Assembly: GCA_964597495.1 (NCBI GenBank)
Contig: CAZQYC010000003.1
Location: 38,074 to 102,073, forward strand
Source of the DNA: CAZQYC01 sp964597495
Lineage (GTDB): Bacteria; Pseudomonadota; Gammaproteobacteria; Steroidobacterales; Steroidobacteraceae
DNA length: 64,000 nt
Direction: 5' to 3'
This document shows positions 63,944 through 64,000 of this stretch, in pieces (within the stretch, counting starts at the first letter, position 1; each line of letters begins with the position of its first letter). Below the pieces are notes generated by a model. That model saw nothing but the letters and a program-made list of their open reading frames with translations, was not told where the DNA came from and made no database searches. Made by a program: the position numbers and the translations under genes.

Positions 63944-64000
63944 TTAGAACTTCAGGATCGCCGACACTCCGTAAGTACGCGGTGCGCCGAGGAAGCCGTC
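63944..64000 (-). CDS. TonB-dependent receptor, C-terminal end (truncated by window)
   Basis: The last 18 codons of a gene reading DGFLGAPRTYGVSAILKF then stop. The aromatic-ending beta-strand with a GAPRTYGV motif is typical of the last strand of TonB-dependent outer-membrane receptors. The rest lies beyond the window. Confidence 0.65.
   Translation of the reverse strand, partial: DGFLGAPRTYGVSAILKF

Overview
The window looks like a chromosomal segment of a gammaproteobacterium with moderate to high GC. This is inferred from gene order: ispD-ispF-truD-surE-pcm-nlpD, ffh next to a CcsA/YpjD-type protein and a CNNM/CorB-type transporter, rpsF-rpsR-DUF2232-rplI-dnaB-alr, and a PhoP/PhoQ-like pair. 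The mixture recalls the Steroidobacter/Nevskia/xanthomonad side of the class, but the sequence alone does not fix the genus. No rRNA, tRNA, CRISPR array, prophage or intact transposase gene was seen.

Layout: 1-7.1 kb holds a csiV end, a degenerate PAS-GGDEF protein, nagZ, a peroxiredoxin, a thiolase, a small membrane protein, an HMG-CoA lyase and an NlpD-like peptidase. 7.1-17.5 kb is housekeeping: pcm, surE, an Smr protein, truD, ispF, an aldo/keto reductase, ispD, ffh, a CcsA-like protein, a CNNM transporter and radA. 17.5-22 kb is a phospho-signalling operon (CHASE2 Ser/Thr kinase, PP2C phosphatase, double-FHA protein) behind an intergenic run of five hairpins. 22-27.1 kb is alr, dnaB, rplI, a DUF2232-like protein, rpsR and rpsF. 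27.2-37.3 kb holds a TraB/GumN protein, two related single-pass membrane proteins, hrpA, phoQ, phoP, a PepSY protein and a glycine-zipper protein. 37.4-42.5 kb encodes two large related lipoproteins. 42.5-51.6 kb is mazG, a NudL-like protein, fumC, purB, nudJ, mnmA and acnA. 51.8-57.6 kb is a fatty-acid beta-oxidation operon. 57.67-59.30 kb is a cluster of three integron gene cassettes with attC sites and no integrase in view. 59.3-64 kb holds two amidohydrolases, a probable DUF6748 protein, a VTT/DedA-like protein and the end of a TonB-dependent receptor.

The most unusual content is non-coding. (1) Two copies of a roughly 290-300 bp element lie at 24638-24925 and 35213-35513. They share an identical 167-bp core, but their long terminal inverted repeats differ between copies at positions that changed together on both arms. 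One copy fills the gap between phoP and phoQ, and the other sits against the dnaB start codon. (2) Several intergenic spacers carry CTAG at exactly 7-bp spacing. A second 7-mer family, GTGATGG, reaches into the predicted starts of nlpD and hrpA. (3) The integron-type cassettes. (4) The five-hairpin region upstream of the kinase operon.
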